A stretch of 64,000 nucleotides of DNA from CAYUQT01 sp964596165 (GTDB lineage: Bacteria; Planctomycetota; Phycisphaerae; UBA1845; JAFGLZ01), in the NCBI GenBank assembly GCA_964596165.1, contig CAZQTW010000003.1:62001-126000 (forward strand). Reading direction: 5' to 3'. A program made the translations under genes and the position numbers. Positions 18,309 through 27,473 of this stretch are shown here, piece after piece. The notes under the pieces are model-generated. The model was given only the letters and a program-made list of their open reading frames with translations, was not told where the DNA came from and did not search any database. Numbering within the stretch: position 1 is the stretch's first letter; the number at the start of each line of letters is the position of its first letter.

Positions 18309-19316
18309 ATGGGCAGAATCACGATGGCTTCAGAGCTGATCGGCGCGGGCGGTGAGCCCGATCTGTCGGTTATTATCTGTACGCACAATCGGGCCGACAG
18401 CCTCGATCGGACGCTGCGAAGCATCGACAGGGCGGTCCGGCCACGAGGCTGTCGTTGGGAATTGCTCATCGTCGACAATCGCTCCGCTGATCGCACGCCG
18501 GCCGTTGCGTCGGCGTGGACGGAACGGCTGCCGTTGCAATACGTTTACGAGCCGGAACCCGGTTTGTCCGCGGCGAGAAACCGGGGGGTCGCTGAGGCAC
18601 GCGGACGTTTGCTCGCCTTTACGGATGATGATGTCGAGGTGGATCCGGGATGGCTGACGAGCCTGGTGGCCGCCCGCGATCAATGGCCGAAAGCGGGCTA
18701 TCTTGCCGGGAGGATTTTACCCGCCTATGAACCGCCACTCCCACGATGGTGGGACCATGCGTGTGAATCGCTGCTATCCGGCGTGGTCGTCCGGTTTTCG
18801 CCGGAGCGAAATGGCGGTCTGCTGTTGCCGAGCGATCCACGGCCGATGGGTGCGAACCTGGCCTTCGACGCGGCGGCGCTTCGGGCGGTCGGCGGATTTC
18901 GGAAAGATCTGGGTCGCCGCGGCGCATCGCTGGTTGGCGGCGAGGAAGTGGCGGTCATGGCGGCGCTCGAGCGTGCGGGGTTTGTTGGGGTCTATGTGCC
19001 GGAAGCGGTTGTGCACCATCACACGCCCACCGATCGACTGCGTCAGATGACGCTTCTGAGGTACTTCACGGCCGTCGGGATCGCGGCCGTTCGAATGGGC
19101 ACCTTCTCCCCGGCCAACCGGCTGGGGCCACCCCGTTGGTGGCCGGCCAAGGTTATTGCGAGCGGTTTTGGCTTTGTGCGCGATCGTTCTACCCAGCCGG
19201 CCGCGCGGTGGCTTACCTCCATGCGCACATTTTGCTTCTACGTTGGGGCGGGGATCGAGTTGCTCAGGAAGGCTCCACACGACAGACCGGACACGTCGGC
19301 AGCATGGGCTGTCTGA
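18309..19316 (+). CDS. GT2 family glycosyltransferase
   Basis: GT-A glycosyltransferase. Motifs are LSVIICTHNRADS, LLIVDNRSAD, PGLSAARNRGVAEA and AFTDDDVEVDPGW (metal site). The middle section has the LVGGEEVAVMAAL motif, where EE replaces the usual ED acceptor motif. A weak hydrophobic stretch near the C-terminus may be membrane-associated. ATG 18309 or ATG 18324 could be the start; neither has a strong ribosome site. It is the last plus-strand gene of the polysaccharide locus and converges on the acyl-CoA synthetase operon, with 42 bases between stops. Confidence 0.86.
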   Translation: MGRITMASELIGAGGEPDLSVIICTHNRADSLDRTLRSIDRAVRPRGCRWELLIVDNRSADRTPAVASAWTERLPLQYVYEPEPGLSAARNRGVAEARGRLLAFTDDDVEVDPGWLTSLVAARDQWPKAGYLAGRILPAYEPPLPRWWDHACESLLSGVVVRFSPERNGGLLLPSDPRPMGANLAFDAAALRAVGGFRKDLGRRGASLVGGEEVAVMAALERAGFVGVYVPEAVVHHHTPTDRLRQMTLLRYFTAVGIAAVRMGTFSPANRLGPPRWWPAKVIASGFGFVRDRSTQPAARWLTSMRTFCFYVGAGIELLRKAPHDRPDTSAAWAV

Positions 19317-19358
19317 CAAAAGGACTCTTCGTTCCGACCGGCCCCCTTTGTCGGCGCG

Positions 19359-21092
19359 TTACTGTTCATAGAGGGCGGCGATCTGTTGTTCATACGCGGC
19401 AAACGCCTCCCGGCGGCGGATTTTCAGGGTCGGCGTCAACAGGCCACCCTCGACCGTGAAGGGCTCCGGCAACAGGATGAACTTGCGGAGCTGTTCCCAG
19501 GACGCCAGGTCTTTCAAAGCTTCGTCGATATAGTCCTGCATGATGCCGATCAGGATGGGATCTTTGACGGCCTCGGCGGGGGGTTTCTTCTCGAGCCCCA
19601 TCTGACTGAACAATTTGTCCACCGCCAGCCATTCCGGAACGATGAGCGCGGATAGGAACTGCCTGCGATCGCCAAATACGGCCACCTGGTTGATCAGAGG
19701 AACCTGAGCCAAGGCCGACTCGACCAATTGGGGCGCGATCTTCTTCCCGGCGCTGTTGACGATGAGGTCTTTCTTTCGGTCGGTAATGACCAGAAACCCA
19801 TCCTCATCCACATGTCCGATGTCACCCGTATGGAACCATCCGTCGATGATGACTTCGTCGGTCGCCTCCGGCATTCCCCAGTAACCCTTCATGATGTGGC
19901 GGCCTCGGATCAGGATCTCGCCGTCGTCGGCGATTTTCGTTTCGGTTTCGGGGATGCCCATGCCCACCGTGCCGGTTCGGTAGCGATCCGAAAGGTTGAA
20001 GTGAGAAATGGCCGTCGTCTCGGTGAGGCCGTATCCTTCAAGTATCAGAACGCCGGCCTGAAGGAACACGTCCGCAATCGTCGTCGGGAGCGGCGCGCCG
20101 CCGCTGATCAGGTACTGCAGCCGTTCTCCAAACAGGCTCTTCAACTTCCTTCGCTGTTCGTCCTGCGGCAGCATGCTGGTCAGCGCGAACATCTTCTCGA
20201 AGATTCTCGGTACGGCGGTCATCACGGTGGGTTGGATGTCCGCGATCCTCTGAATGAGGACCTCGTGCCCTTCGGCCATGCCGACCTTGCAGGCACCGAC
20301 CATCATCGCCGTGAAATGATCGGCCATACGTCCGAAGCCGTGACTGAGCGGCAGCCAACTGAGCATGACCTCGTTCTCGCGCATTCCGATGAACGCGCGG
20401 ATGCGGTCGCAGAGGAAGAGGATGTTGTCATGGGTCAGCATGACCCCTTTGGGGACCCCGGTGGTCCCGCTGGTGTAGATGATGGTGGCGAGATCTTGCC
20501 GGGCGACGTCCTGTTCGCGCCGGCGTTGCTCGGCGGCCACCGTGGGCGAAGACCGAAGTCCTTTTTGGACCACATCGGCGTACAGGAAGACCTCCTGCTT
20601 GCCCGGCCACCGGATCGGTTCAAAGGAGATGATTCGTTCAACACGATCCAGGTGATTGACCTGTGAGGCCAACTTCTGTGCTTGCTGTGCGTTTGAAACA
20701 AACACCGTCTTGGACTTTGAGTCGTTGATTTCGTGGCAGGCCTGTGCTCCGGTCAGAGGCGCATGGAGCGGCACCACGACGCCTCCGGCCGCCAAAACGG
20801 CAATGTCGGTCACGCGCCACTCGTAGCGGTTCTCGCTGAAGATGGCGGTGTGCTCTGCTCTCGCAACGCCGATCTCGACCAGGCCGCGAGCCAAGGCGGT
20901 CACATCGTTCAGAAAACGACCCCACGACACGTCCTGGTAGTTCGTTCCGTCGTGCACAACCCAGAGGCAGTCGGATTCTCGCCCGACGGCCTGCCGACGG
21001 ACCATCGTCGGCAGATTGGGATCTTCATCGTTGAAGGGAAGAACCTGAATGACTCCCAGACGTTCTCGCGGCAGCGGTTGTGTTTCGCCCAT
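19359..21092 (-). CDS. Long-chain acyl-CoA synthetase (AMP-forming), second paralogue
   Basis: Activates fatty acids to acyl-CoA through an acyl-adenylate. The AMP-binding P-loop is YTSGTTGVPKG (206-216); LEGYGLTETTA is the A5-like motif, GWFHTGDIG the A7 motif, and DRKKDLIVNSAGKKIAP the A8/A10 region with the late lysine. The product is 577 residues from ATG 21092, preceded by GGAGG at nine bases; a GTG at 21098 is in frame. It is closely similar along its full length to the gene upstream, so the two arose by tandem duplication. It is the last gene of the beta-oxidation operon. The LTPTLKIRRREA C-terminus is typical of the FadD15/AAE-like branch. Confidence 0.9.
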   Translation of the reverse strand: MGETQPLPRERLGVIQVLPFNDEDPNLPTMVRRQAVGRESDCLWVVHDGTNYQDVSWGRFLNDVTALARGLVEIGVARAEHTAIFSENRYEWRVTDIAVLAAGGVVVPLHAPLTGAQACHEINDSKSKTVFVSNAQQAQKLASQVNHLDRVERIISFEPIRWPGKQEVFLYADVVQKGLRSSPTVAAEQRRREQDVARQDLATIIYTSGTTGVPKGVMLTHDNILFLCDRIRAFIGMRENEVMLSWLPLSHGFGRMADHFTAMMVGACKVGMAEGHEVLIQRIADIQPTVMTAVPRIFEKMFALTSMLPQDEQRRKLKSLFGERLQYLISGGAPLPTTIADVFLQAGVLILEGYGLTETTAISHFNLSDRYRTGTVGMGIPETETKIADDGEILIRGRHIMKGYWGMPEATDEVIIDGWFHTGDIGHVDEDGFLVITDRKKDLIVNSAGKKIAPQLVESALAQVPLINQVAVFGDRRQFLSALIVPEWLAVDKLFSQMGLEKKPPAEAVKDPILIGIMQDYIDEALKDLASWEQLRKFILLPEPFTVEGGLLTPTLKIRRREAFAAYEQQIAALYEQ

Positions 21093-21212
21093 GGCCACGG
21101 CCCTCCGTTCCTAAGCAGGAAAAGCGTTGACTCACCATGTCCGGACGCGTACTTCTGGGTCCGGCGGGAGAGGGATGGTTGCGGAATCCGTCCAAACAGG
21201 ATGGCCTTGCAG

Positions 21213-22943
21213 CTATTCCACGTATAGTGCGTCGATCTCCGACTTGTAACGCTCCAATGCCTGTCGACGACGAATCTTCAGCGTCGGGGTCAGTAGACCA
21301 TCCTCGATGGTGAAGGGTTCGGGCAACAGGATGAACTTGCGAACCTGTTCCCACGGGGCCAGGTCTTTCAACGCCTCGCCGATATACGCCTGGAAGACCT
21401 CGATCAACGTGGGGTCATGAACGGCCTCGGCTGGCGGCTTCTTCTCCAGCCCCATCTGACTGAACAGTTTGTCCACGGCCAACCACTCCGGGACGATCAA
21501 GGCAGAGAGGAACTGCCGATGATCGCCGATGACGATGACCTGGCTGATCAGGGGGACTTGCGCCAGTGTGGATTCGATCAATTGCGGCGCGATGTTTTTT
21601 CCGGCGCTGTTCACGATCAGGTCCTTCTTGCGGTCGGTGAGGACGACAAAGCCGTCGGGATCGATCTTTCCGATGTCGCCGGTGTGAAACCAGTCACCCT
21701 CCATAACCTCGGCTGTTGCCTCCGGCATTTTCCAGTAGCCCGTCATGAGATGCCGGCCGCGGATGAGGATCTCGCCGTCGTCGGCAATCTTGACGTCGAC
21801 CTCGGGTGCGGGGGTTCCCACCGTGCCTGTCCGATAACGGTGTGGATGATTGAAGGTCGATATGGCCGCCGTTTCGGTCAGGCCAAACCCTTCCAAGATC
21901 AGGATTCCCGCGTTCAAGAATGCCTCGGCAATCACGCCGGGGAGCGGCGCGCCGCCGCTCATGAGATACCGTAGTCGTTCCCCGAACAGGCTTTTCAGCT
22001 TCTTTCCCTGTTCATCGGGAGGCAGCATGCTGGTGAGTGCAAAGAGCTTCTCGAAGATCCGCGGAACCGCCGTCATGATCGTCGGCTGAACCTGAGCGAT
22101 CCGCTTGATCAAGACCTCGTGGCTCTCGGCCAGGGCGACCCGACATCCGGCCATCAGACACGTGAAGTGGTCGGCCATGCGCCCGAAACTGTGGCTGAGG
22201 GGCAGCCAACTCAGGAGGACCTCATCCTCGTGCATGCCGATCGTGGCCCTGACACGGTCGCATATGAACAGGATGCTGTCGTGCGTCAACATGGCGCCCT
22301 TGGGCACCCCTGTGGTTCCGCTCGTGTAGATGATGGTAGCCAAGTCGTGTCGCGTACGGGCCTTCTCCCGTCGAGTTTGCTCGTCGACAACCTTAGACGG
22401 CGCCTTTGCGCCGCGCCGGATAAGATCGGGGTACGGAATGACGGGCTGTCTTCCGGCCCACCTGACGGAATCGAAGGCGATAATGTGTTCGACCCCCTCG
22501 AGGCGATCGGCGACCGGGGCGAACTTGTCCGCCTGTTGATCGCCCGAAATGATCAGCACCTTCGATTCCGAGTCGACGACCTCGTGACGGGCCTGGGGAC
22601 CGGTCAAGGCGGCGTGGAGCGGCACGGACACGCACCCGGCGAAGAGGATTGCCAGATCGGCCACGCGCCATTCATAACGATTTTCACTGCTCAGCGCAAT
22701 TGTCTCGCCGGGGCGGATGCCCAGCTCGACCAATCCGCGGGCCATGTGGACGACATCCGCCAGATAACGTTCCCAACTGACTTCCTGGATTCCGCTGTCC
22801 GTCGGGAGGAGGAACAGGGTTCTCGGTCCGTATTGGGCCGTCTGGCGACGAAGCATGGTCGGCAGATTCGGGTCGTCGTCTCGAAACGGAAGGTACGATA
22901 TGGTTCCGATACGCTCGCGCGGTATTGGCATAGTCTTGCCCAT
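21213..22943 (-). CDS. Long-chain acyl-CoA synthetase (AMP-forming), first paralogue
   Basis: Fatty acid activating enzyme of the AMP-binding family with YTSGTTGVPKGAM, LEGFGLTETAA, DWFHTGDIG and DRKKDLIVNSAGKNIAP motifs. ATG 22943 (MGKTMPIPRE) aligns with the N-terminus of the downstream paralogue; the extra open frame up to 23048 lacks family likeness. Length is 576 residues. The two synthetases differ mostly in the N-terminal domain and in the acyl-pocket region, so different chain-length preference is plausible but unproven. It lies 122 bases after the thiolase stop in the same direction. Confidence 0.9.
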   Translation of the reverse strand: MGKTMPIPRERIGTISYLPFRDDDPNLPTMLRRQTAQYGPRTLFLLPTDSGIQEVSWERYLADVVHMARGLVELGIRPGETIALSSENRYEWRVADLAILFAGCVSVPLHAALTGPQARHEVVDSESKVLIISGDQQADKFAPVADRLEGVEHIIAFDSVRWAGRQPVIPYPDLIRRGAKAPSKVVDEQTRREKARTRHDLATIIYTSGTTGVPKGAMLTHDSILFICDRVRATIGMHEDEVLLSWLPLSHSFGRMADHFTCLMAGCRVALAESHEVLIKRIAQVQPTIMTAVPRIFEKLFALTSMLPPDEQGKKLKSLFGERLRYLMSGGAPLPGVIAEAFLNAGILILEGFGLTETAAISTFNHPHRYRTGTVGTPAPEVDVKIADDGEILIRGRHLMTGYWKMPEATAEVMEGDWFHTGDIGKIDPDGFVVLTDRKKDLIVNSAGKNIAPQLIESTLAQVPLISQVIVIGDHRQFLSALIVPEWLAVDKLFSQMGLEKKPPAEAVHDPTLIEVFQAYIGEALKDLAPWEQVRKFILLPEPFTIEDGLLTPTLKIRRRQALERYKSEIDALYVE

Positions 22944-23065
22944 GTGGCTCGCACGCCGGTTGTGGAGATGAACCGTCCCCCGAGTCCTCACACAGGAATC
23001 GAGCAGTCGGTCTTGTCCCGACTCTGTTGACCCGTGCCGGCGAGACACTCAAGCAAAGCGTCGGC

Positions 23066-24223
23066 TCAGCAGGCTTCCACGATGGTCGTTTCGCCCATGC
23101 CGCCGCCGACGCACAGCGTCGCCAGCCCCAATTTCTTCTTTTCCTGTTCCATGCGGTGGATCAGCGTCACCATGATCCGGGCGCCGCTGCATCCGAGCGC
23201 ATGTCCCAGGGCGATGGCCCCGCCGCGTGTATTCACCTTGTCGGGATCGAAACCGGTCAGACGAAGCACCGCTATGCTTTGGGCCGCGAAGGCCTCATTC
23301 AGCTCGATCGCGTCGATGTCGTCGAGGCTCAGGCCGGCACGCTCGAGCGCCTTGGGAGTCGAGCGGCTGGGTCCGATGCCCATCTCACACGGTTCGCAGC
23401 CGGCGACCGCCATCGACCGGATCTTCACCTTCGGCTTGAGGCCGAGTTGTTTGGCCCTTTCCTCGGACATCATCAGCAGGGCGGCCGCCCCGACGGTCAG
23501 CGGAGAGCTGTTGCCGGGGGTTACCACGCCGCCTTTGGGGTTGAATGCGGGCGGCAGCTTGGCCAAGGCCTCGAGGGTCGTATCGGGCCGAATCGTCTGG
23601 TCTACCGTGAACAGTTGTCGGCGGCCTTTGTCATCAAGTCCCCAGGTGGGCAGGACTTCGTCCTTGAACAAGCCCTTCTGTGTGGCCTCATGGGCCTTCA
23701 TGTGCGACCGGTAAGCGAATTCGTCCTGCTCTTCGCGGGTGATGAAGTACTTCATGGCCACGTACTCGGCCGTGATGCCCATGGCCATCGCCGCACGGAA
23801 GTTCTTATAACCCATGCGAGGACTGGGGTTCACGTCCTTGTCCATCGGATAGTGGTGCATGTGCTCAACGCCGCCGACGATGTGCACATCCTCGCAGCCG
23901 GTCATGATCGCCCGGGCCGCGGAGTTGATGGCCAGCAGGCCCGACGCGCACAGTCGGTTCACCGTGGCGGCGGACGACTCCACCGGAATGCCCGCGATCA
24001 AAGCGGCCGTTCGGGCCACGTTGAAGCCCTGCTCGCTCTGCTGTTGCACGCAACCGAAGTAGATGTCTTCCACAATGGCCGGGTCGATCCCCGTCTTATC
24101 GATGATTCCCTTCATGACATGGGCGGCCAGGTCATCCGCCCGAACGTTTCGGTAGTACCCGGTATCCGCCTTCGCCGTTGCGACAGGCGTCCGAACTCCA
24201 TCGATGATTACCGCAGTTTTCAC
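23066..24223 (-). CDS. fadA: Acetyl-CoA acyltransferase (thiolase)
   Basis: Last step of beta-oxidation, thiolytic cleavage of 3-ketoacyl-CoA. The nucleophile is Cys92 in NRLCASGLLAIN, the catalytic His341 lies in GGAIALGHALG, and the acid/base Cys371 lies in CVGGGMG. Length 385 is typical. The start is GTG 24223, preceded by AGGAGG at seven bases and giving the family N-terminus (M)KTAVIIDGVRTPVA; the frame continues upstream to 24328 without likeness. It follows the fused hydratase/dehydrogenase gene by about 105 bases, the usual fadBA pairing. A biosynthetic acetyl-CoA acetyltransferase is less likely in this context. Confidence 0.92.
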   Translation of the reverse strand: MKTAVIIDGVRTPVATAKADTGYYRNVRADDLAAHVMKGIIDKTGIDPAIVEDIYFGCVQQQSEQGFNVARTAALIAGIPVESSAATVNRLCASGLLAINSAARAIMTGCEDVHIVGGVEHMHHYPMDKDVNPSPRMGYKNFRAAMAMGITAEYVAMKYFITREEQDEFAYRSHMKAHEATQKGLFKDEVLPTWGLDDKGRRQLFTVDQTIRPDTTLEALAKLPPAFNPKGGVVTPGNSSPLTVGAAALLMMSEERAKQLGLKPKVKIRSMAVAGCEPCEMGIGPSRSTPKALERAGLSLDDIDAIELNEAFAAQSIAVLRLTGFDPDKVNTRGGAIALGHALGCSGARIMVTLIHRMEQEKKKLGLATLCVGGGMGETTIVEAC

Positions 24224-24328
24224 GTTATGGCCTCCTACGGCTGCCTCGGATCCGCCAGAAAGCGCCCCGGTCCCGTCGGCCCGCGTCTGCCCGACCCGGG
24301 CCGCCCGTGGGGCGGGGCGATCGATCAC

Positions 24329-26488
24329 CTAGTACTTGTAGAACGTCTTGTTCGACTTCGCCATGTCCTTGAGCATCGCCGGGCACGCGAACCGTTTGCC
24401 GAGCGGCTCCAACTTCGCGAGTTTGTCGACCAGCTTGGCGGCTCCCACCGAGTCGGCCCAGCGGAGTAGCCCACCTCGGAAGGGCGGGAACCCGATGCCG
24501 AAGATCAAGCCGAAGTCGACGTCCTCATACTTGCGGACGATGCCCTCTTCCAGGATTCGAACCGCCTCGGCCAGCATCGAGAGGAACAACCGGTCCAGGA
24601 TCGTCTCATCGTCGGAGGGCTTGCCCTTGCGACCGATCTGTTCGACGAGCTCGTTGACCAGCGGATTGGGCTTGCCGCCGCCCTTCTTCTTCTTGGGGTC
24701 GTAGATGAAGAAGCCCGTACCCGACTTCTGGCCCAGCATGCCCTTCTCCACCAGTTTCGGGATCAGTTGAGCCGGACAGGACCGGTCCTTGAAGGCCTCG
24801 GCCAGAATGGTTCCGGCCGAGTTGCCCACATCCAGGCCGACCATGTCGGCCAGCGTGATCGGACCCATCGGCATGCCGAACTTGGTGACCACTTTGTCCA
24901 CCTGCTGCATGTCGGTGCCTTCTTCCACCAGGAGCACCGCCTCGTTCATGTACGGCAGCAAGGCTCGGTTCACGAGAAAGCCGGGGCAGTCATTGACGAC
25001 GATGGGCTTCTTGCCGATCGCTTTCGCCTGAGCCACCACGGTCGCCACCGTCTCGTCCGATGTCTTCTTGCCGCGAATGATCTCGACGAGCTGCATCCGG
25101 TCGACCGGGCTGAAGAAGTGCATTCCGATGAACTTGTCGGGACGTTTGAGGCCTTCGGCCATCGACGTGATCGAAATCGTCGAGGTATTCGAAGCGATGA
25201 TGGTGTCCGGGCCGACGATGCCCTCCATTTCCTTGAAGGTGGCGACCTTGAGGTCCTTCTTCTCCGGGATGGCCTCGATGATAAAGTCGCAATCCTTCAT
25301 CGAGGTCTTGTCGGTCGTCGTGCGGACCCTGGCCAGACACTCGGCCATCTCGGACACGCTCATCCGGCCGATCTTGATCCGTCCCTCCATCGGCTCGCGG
25401 ATGCTCTTCATGTCTTTCGCGAGCAGATCGTCGTTCAAGTCGTACATCGTGGTGTTGAAGTTCTTGCGGACATGGGCAAAGGTGATGCCGCTGCCCATCA
25501 GTCCGCCGCCGAGCACGCCGACGCGCTTGGGCGTCTTCGGCTTAATCGAGGGGTCGGCCACGCCCGTGTCCTTGCGGACGGCCGTGTCCATGAAGAAGAT
25601 GGCCACCAAGGCCCGGTTGATCGGGCTGCCGATCAGCTTAACGACCTTGTCGATTTCCTGCTTCAGGCCTTCCTGCAGGGGCAGATTGCAACCGTCGCGC
25701 ATCGAATCGAGCGCGGCGATCGGCGCCGGATAGTGCCCCTTCGTTTGGCCAAGCAGGAAGCCGCGGAAGACCTCGAAATCGAACATCATGTTGTCGTCGC
25801 TCAGCCCCATGGGCTGTTCGCGGCGTTCGCGTTCCTTCTTCCAGTCGCCCAACTCGTGCGCGAGATTGATGCAGCGGACTGCTTCTTCGAGCAGCATCTC
25901 GGCCGGGACCACTTCCCATGCCAGGCCGATGTCCACCGCCCGCTCGGCCTTGATGCTCTCGCCGCCGCAGTTCATCTCGAGCGCCATGTCGATCCCGACC
26001 AGCCGAGGCAATCGCTGCGTGCCGCCCCATCCGGGGATGATGCCGATCTTGATCTCGGGCGCGCCGAGCTCGGTCCGAGGGCTGTTCGACACAATGCGAT
26101 AGTCCATCGCCATGGCGCACTCGAGACCGCCGCCGATGCACATTCCGTCGATGGCCGCAACGGTTGGGAACGGCAGCCGCGTGATCCGCGTAAACAAGTT
26201 GTGACCACGCTCGATGATCTTTCGGGCCATGTCCTTGCTTGCGGCAAGCGCGTCGATCATCTCCTTCAGATCGGCGCCGGCGATGAAGTTGCCTTCCTTG
26301 CCGCTGCGGAGGATCGCCCCGCGGACGTCCGACTGTTTTTCAAGCCACTCGACTTGGGCCTCGAGTTCTCCCAGGTTCGACTGGTTGAAGGTATTGACGG
26401 GCATCCCCGGTGTGTCGAAAGTGAGGACGACAATCTTGTCGCTTCTGACTTCCCGAGTTATTGCTTGACCGCTCGTAGAGGTAGACAT
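24329..26488 (-). CDS. fadJ: Fused enoyl-CoA hydratase / 3-hydroxyacyl-CoA dehydrogenase (FadB/FadJ type)
   Basis: Multifunctional beta-oxidation alpha subunit. The N-terminal hydratase domain (1 to about 190) has the oxyanion motif GADLKEM (71-77), GGGLECAMAMDY with Glu123, and LGAPEIKIGI with Glu145, the two catalytic glutamates. The dehydrogenase domain begins at GVLGGGLMGSG (324-334, NAD site), with NTSTISI and HFFSPV (catalytic His457), and ends with the duplicated C-terminal 3HCDH domain. Length is 719 residues. ATG 26488 has a strong AGGAGG site; upstream frame to 26620 is leader. It is first in an operon with thiolase and two acyl-CoA synthetases. No acyl-CoA dehydrogenase is in the operon. 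fadB is an equally possible name. Confidence 0.92.
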   Translation of the reverse strand: MSTSTSGQAITREVRSDKIVVLTFDTPGMPVNTFNQSNLGELEAQVEWLEKQSDVRGAILRSGKEGNFIAGADLKEMIDALAASKDMARKIIERGHNLFTRITRLPFPTVAAIDGMCIGGGLECAMAMDYRIVSNSPRTELGAPEIKIGIIPGWGGTQRLPRLVGIDMALEMNCGGESIKAERAVDIGLAWEVVPAEMLLEEAVRCINLAHELGDWKKERERREQPMGLSDDNMMFDFEVFRGFLLGQTKGHYPAPIAALDSMRDGCNLPLQEGLKQEIDKVVKLIGSPINRALVAIFFMDTAVRKDTGVADPSIKPKTPKRVGVLGGGLMGSGITFAHVRKNFNTTMYDLNDDLLAKDMKSIREPMEGRIKIGRMSVSEMAECLARVRTTTDKTSMKDCDFIIEAIPEKKDLKVATFKEMEGIVGPDTIIASNTSTISITSMAEGLKRPDKFIGMHFFSPVDRMQLVEIIRGKKTSDETVATVVAQAKAIGKKPIVVNDCPGFLVNRALLPYMNEAVLLVEEGTDMQQVDKVVTKFGMPMGPITLADMVGLDVGNSAGTILAEAFKDRSCPAQLIPKLVEKGMLGQKSGTGFFIYDPKKKKGGGKPNPLVNELVEQIGRKGKPSDDETILDRLFLSMLAEAVRILEEGIVRKYEDVDFGLIFGIGFPPFRGGLLRWADSVGAAKLVDKLAKLEPLGKRFACPAMLKDMAKSNKTFYKY

Positions 26489-26575
26489 CGTACCTCCTTT
26501 CAAATTGAACGACAGGACTTGCGAAATGAATACCCGTTGAACCGGGCCCTTCAGCCCGGTCACCAGAGGCCGCAG

Positions 26576-26604
26576 ATTATAAGTGCCCGCGTGGCCGTCC
26601 GCAA
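26576..26604 (-). promoter_or_regulatory. Sigma-70 promoter of the beta-oxidation operon
   Basis: On the minus strand, TTGCGG (26604-26599) and a perfect TATAAT (26581-26576) are separated by exactly 17 bases. Transcription would start near 26569, leaving a leader of about 80 bases before ATG 26488. The leader contains an inverted repeat, ACCGGGC (26540-26546) with GCCCGGT (26553-26559), which could be an operator or an mRNA hairpin. Confidence 0.75.
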
Positions 26605-27068
26605 GAAAAAAGGTTGGCAAGCACTAACGAAGCGACAATCAAGGCGCCTTGCGCTTTCCGACATGGCAAATCGCATTTTAGATGGCAGTTTGCCCGGATG
26701 AATCGAGGGCCTGTCGTGAGATTGGGCTATTGGGCGGCAGCGGGGGAGAGCTCGAACAACCGGGTATGGGGACTTGGGACTGGTTTCTGGGAAACGGTCT
26801 CGGCCGGAATCCGTGACAGTCGCGGCCATGTTGCACGGCGGCCGATGAAGCCAGAAGCAATCCCGTCAGGCCTGAGGCCGGCAAGATCCGAGATGATGGC
26901 TTCAGCGGATGCTTTCCCACGGGTATGATGTGTCTTGCCGGAGAACCGAGCCAGGGGTGCATGTCGCCGTAGCGGGGCAGGGAATGAGCCGGGACGTGTG
27001 GCGACGCAAGGCGCTCCGAATTTCGTGCCGAGCCGGCAAACGTTGGCATTAGGTCGGTAGTTTGTACG
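26605..27068. other. Intergenic region, no gene seen
   Basis: Sequence between the beta-oxidation promoter and the small membrane protein gene. Short open frames exist on both strands but none has a ribosome site with a recognisable protein. It includes an A-rich tract (26605-26611) just upstream of the minus-strand -35 box that could act as an UP element. Otherwise nothing recognisable. Confidence 0.5.
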
Positions 27069-27473
27069 GTGAGTGCGGGACCGGACCAGAGCGATGAATC
27101 GTCGGTTACGCCGACGAGCCCGACTCCGATGACTCCCGTCGGATCGGGAATGCGGTTCGTCGGCGTGCGCTATCCCAACGCGTACGTATGGTACGTCTTC
27201 CTCGCCGCGCTTGATATCATGCTGACGTGGACTGTCCTGCATTATGGCGGATGGGAAGTCAACACCCTGGCCGACTGGGTCATTGAACACTGGGATCTGC
27301 CGGGGCTTGCGCTCTACAAGTTCACGCTCGTGATGATCGTCATCGGCGTGTGCGAGATCGTCGGCCGTCGCAATGATCCTCTGGGTCGCAGGCTTTCTGA
27401 ATGGGCGGTGGCGATCACGGCGATTCCCGTCGTCCTCGCGCTATTACAACTGCTTATGGGCGTCCACTGTTAA
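27069..27473 (+). CDS. Small membrane protein, DUF5658-like
   Basis: 134 residues with about three hydrophobic segments: around AYVWYVFLAALDIMLTW, GLALYKFTLVMIVIG and VAITAIPVVLALLQLLM. The pattern LDIMLTWTVLHYGGWEVN, a helix followed by a glycine and an EVN turn, resembles DUF5658 small membrane proteins, which often carry an E(V/A)NP motif there. The start is uncertain: GTG 27069 gives a Ser/Thr/Pro-rich leader, while ATG 27129 or 27150 would start close to the first helix; a weak TTGGCA-16-TACGGT pair overlaps the GTG. Function unknown. Confidence 0.6.
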   Translation: MSAGPDQSDESSVTPTSPTPMTPVGSGMRFVGVRYPNAYVWYVFLAALDIMLTWTVLHYGGWEVNTLADWVIEHWDLPGLALYKFTLVMIVIGVCEIVGRRNDPLGRRLSEWAVAITAIPVVLALLQLLMGVHC

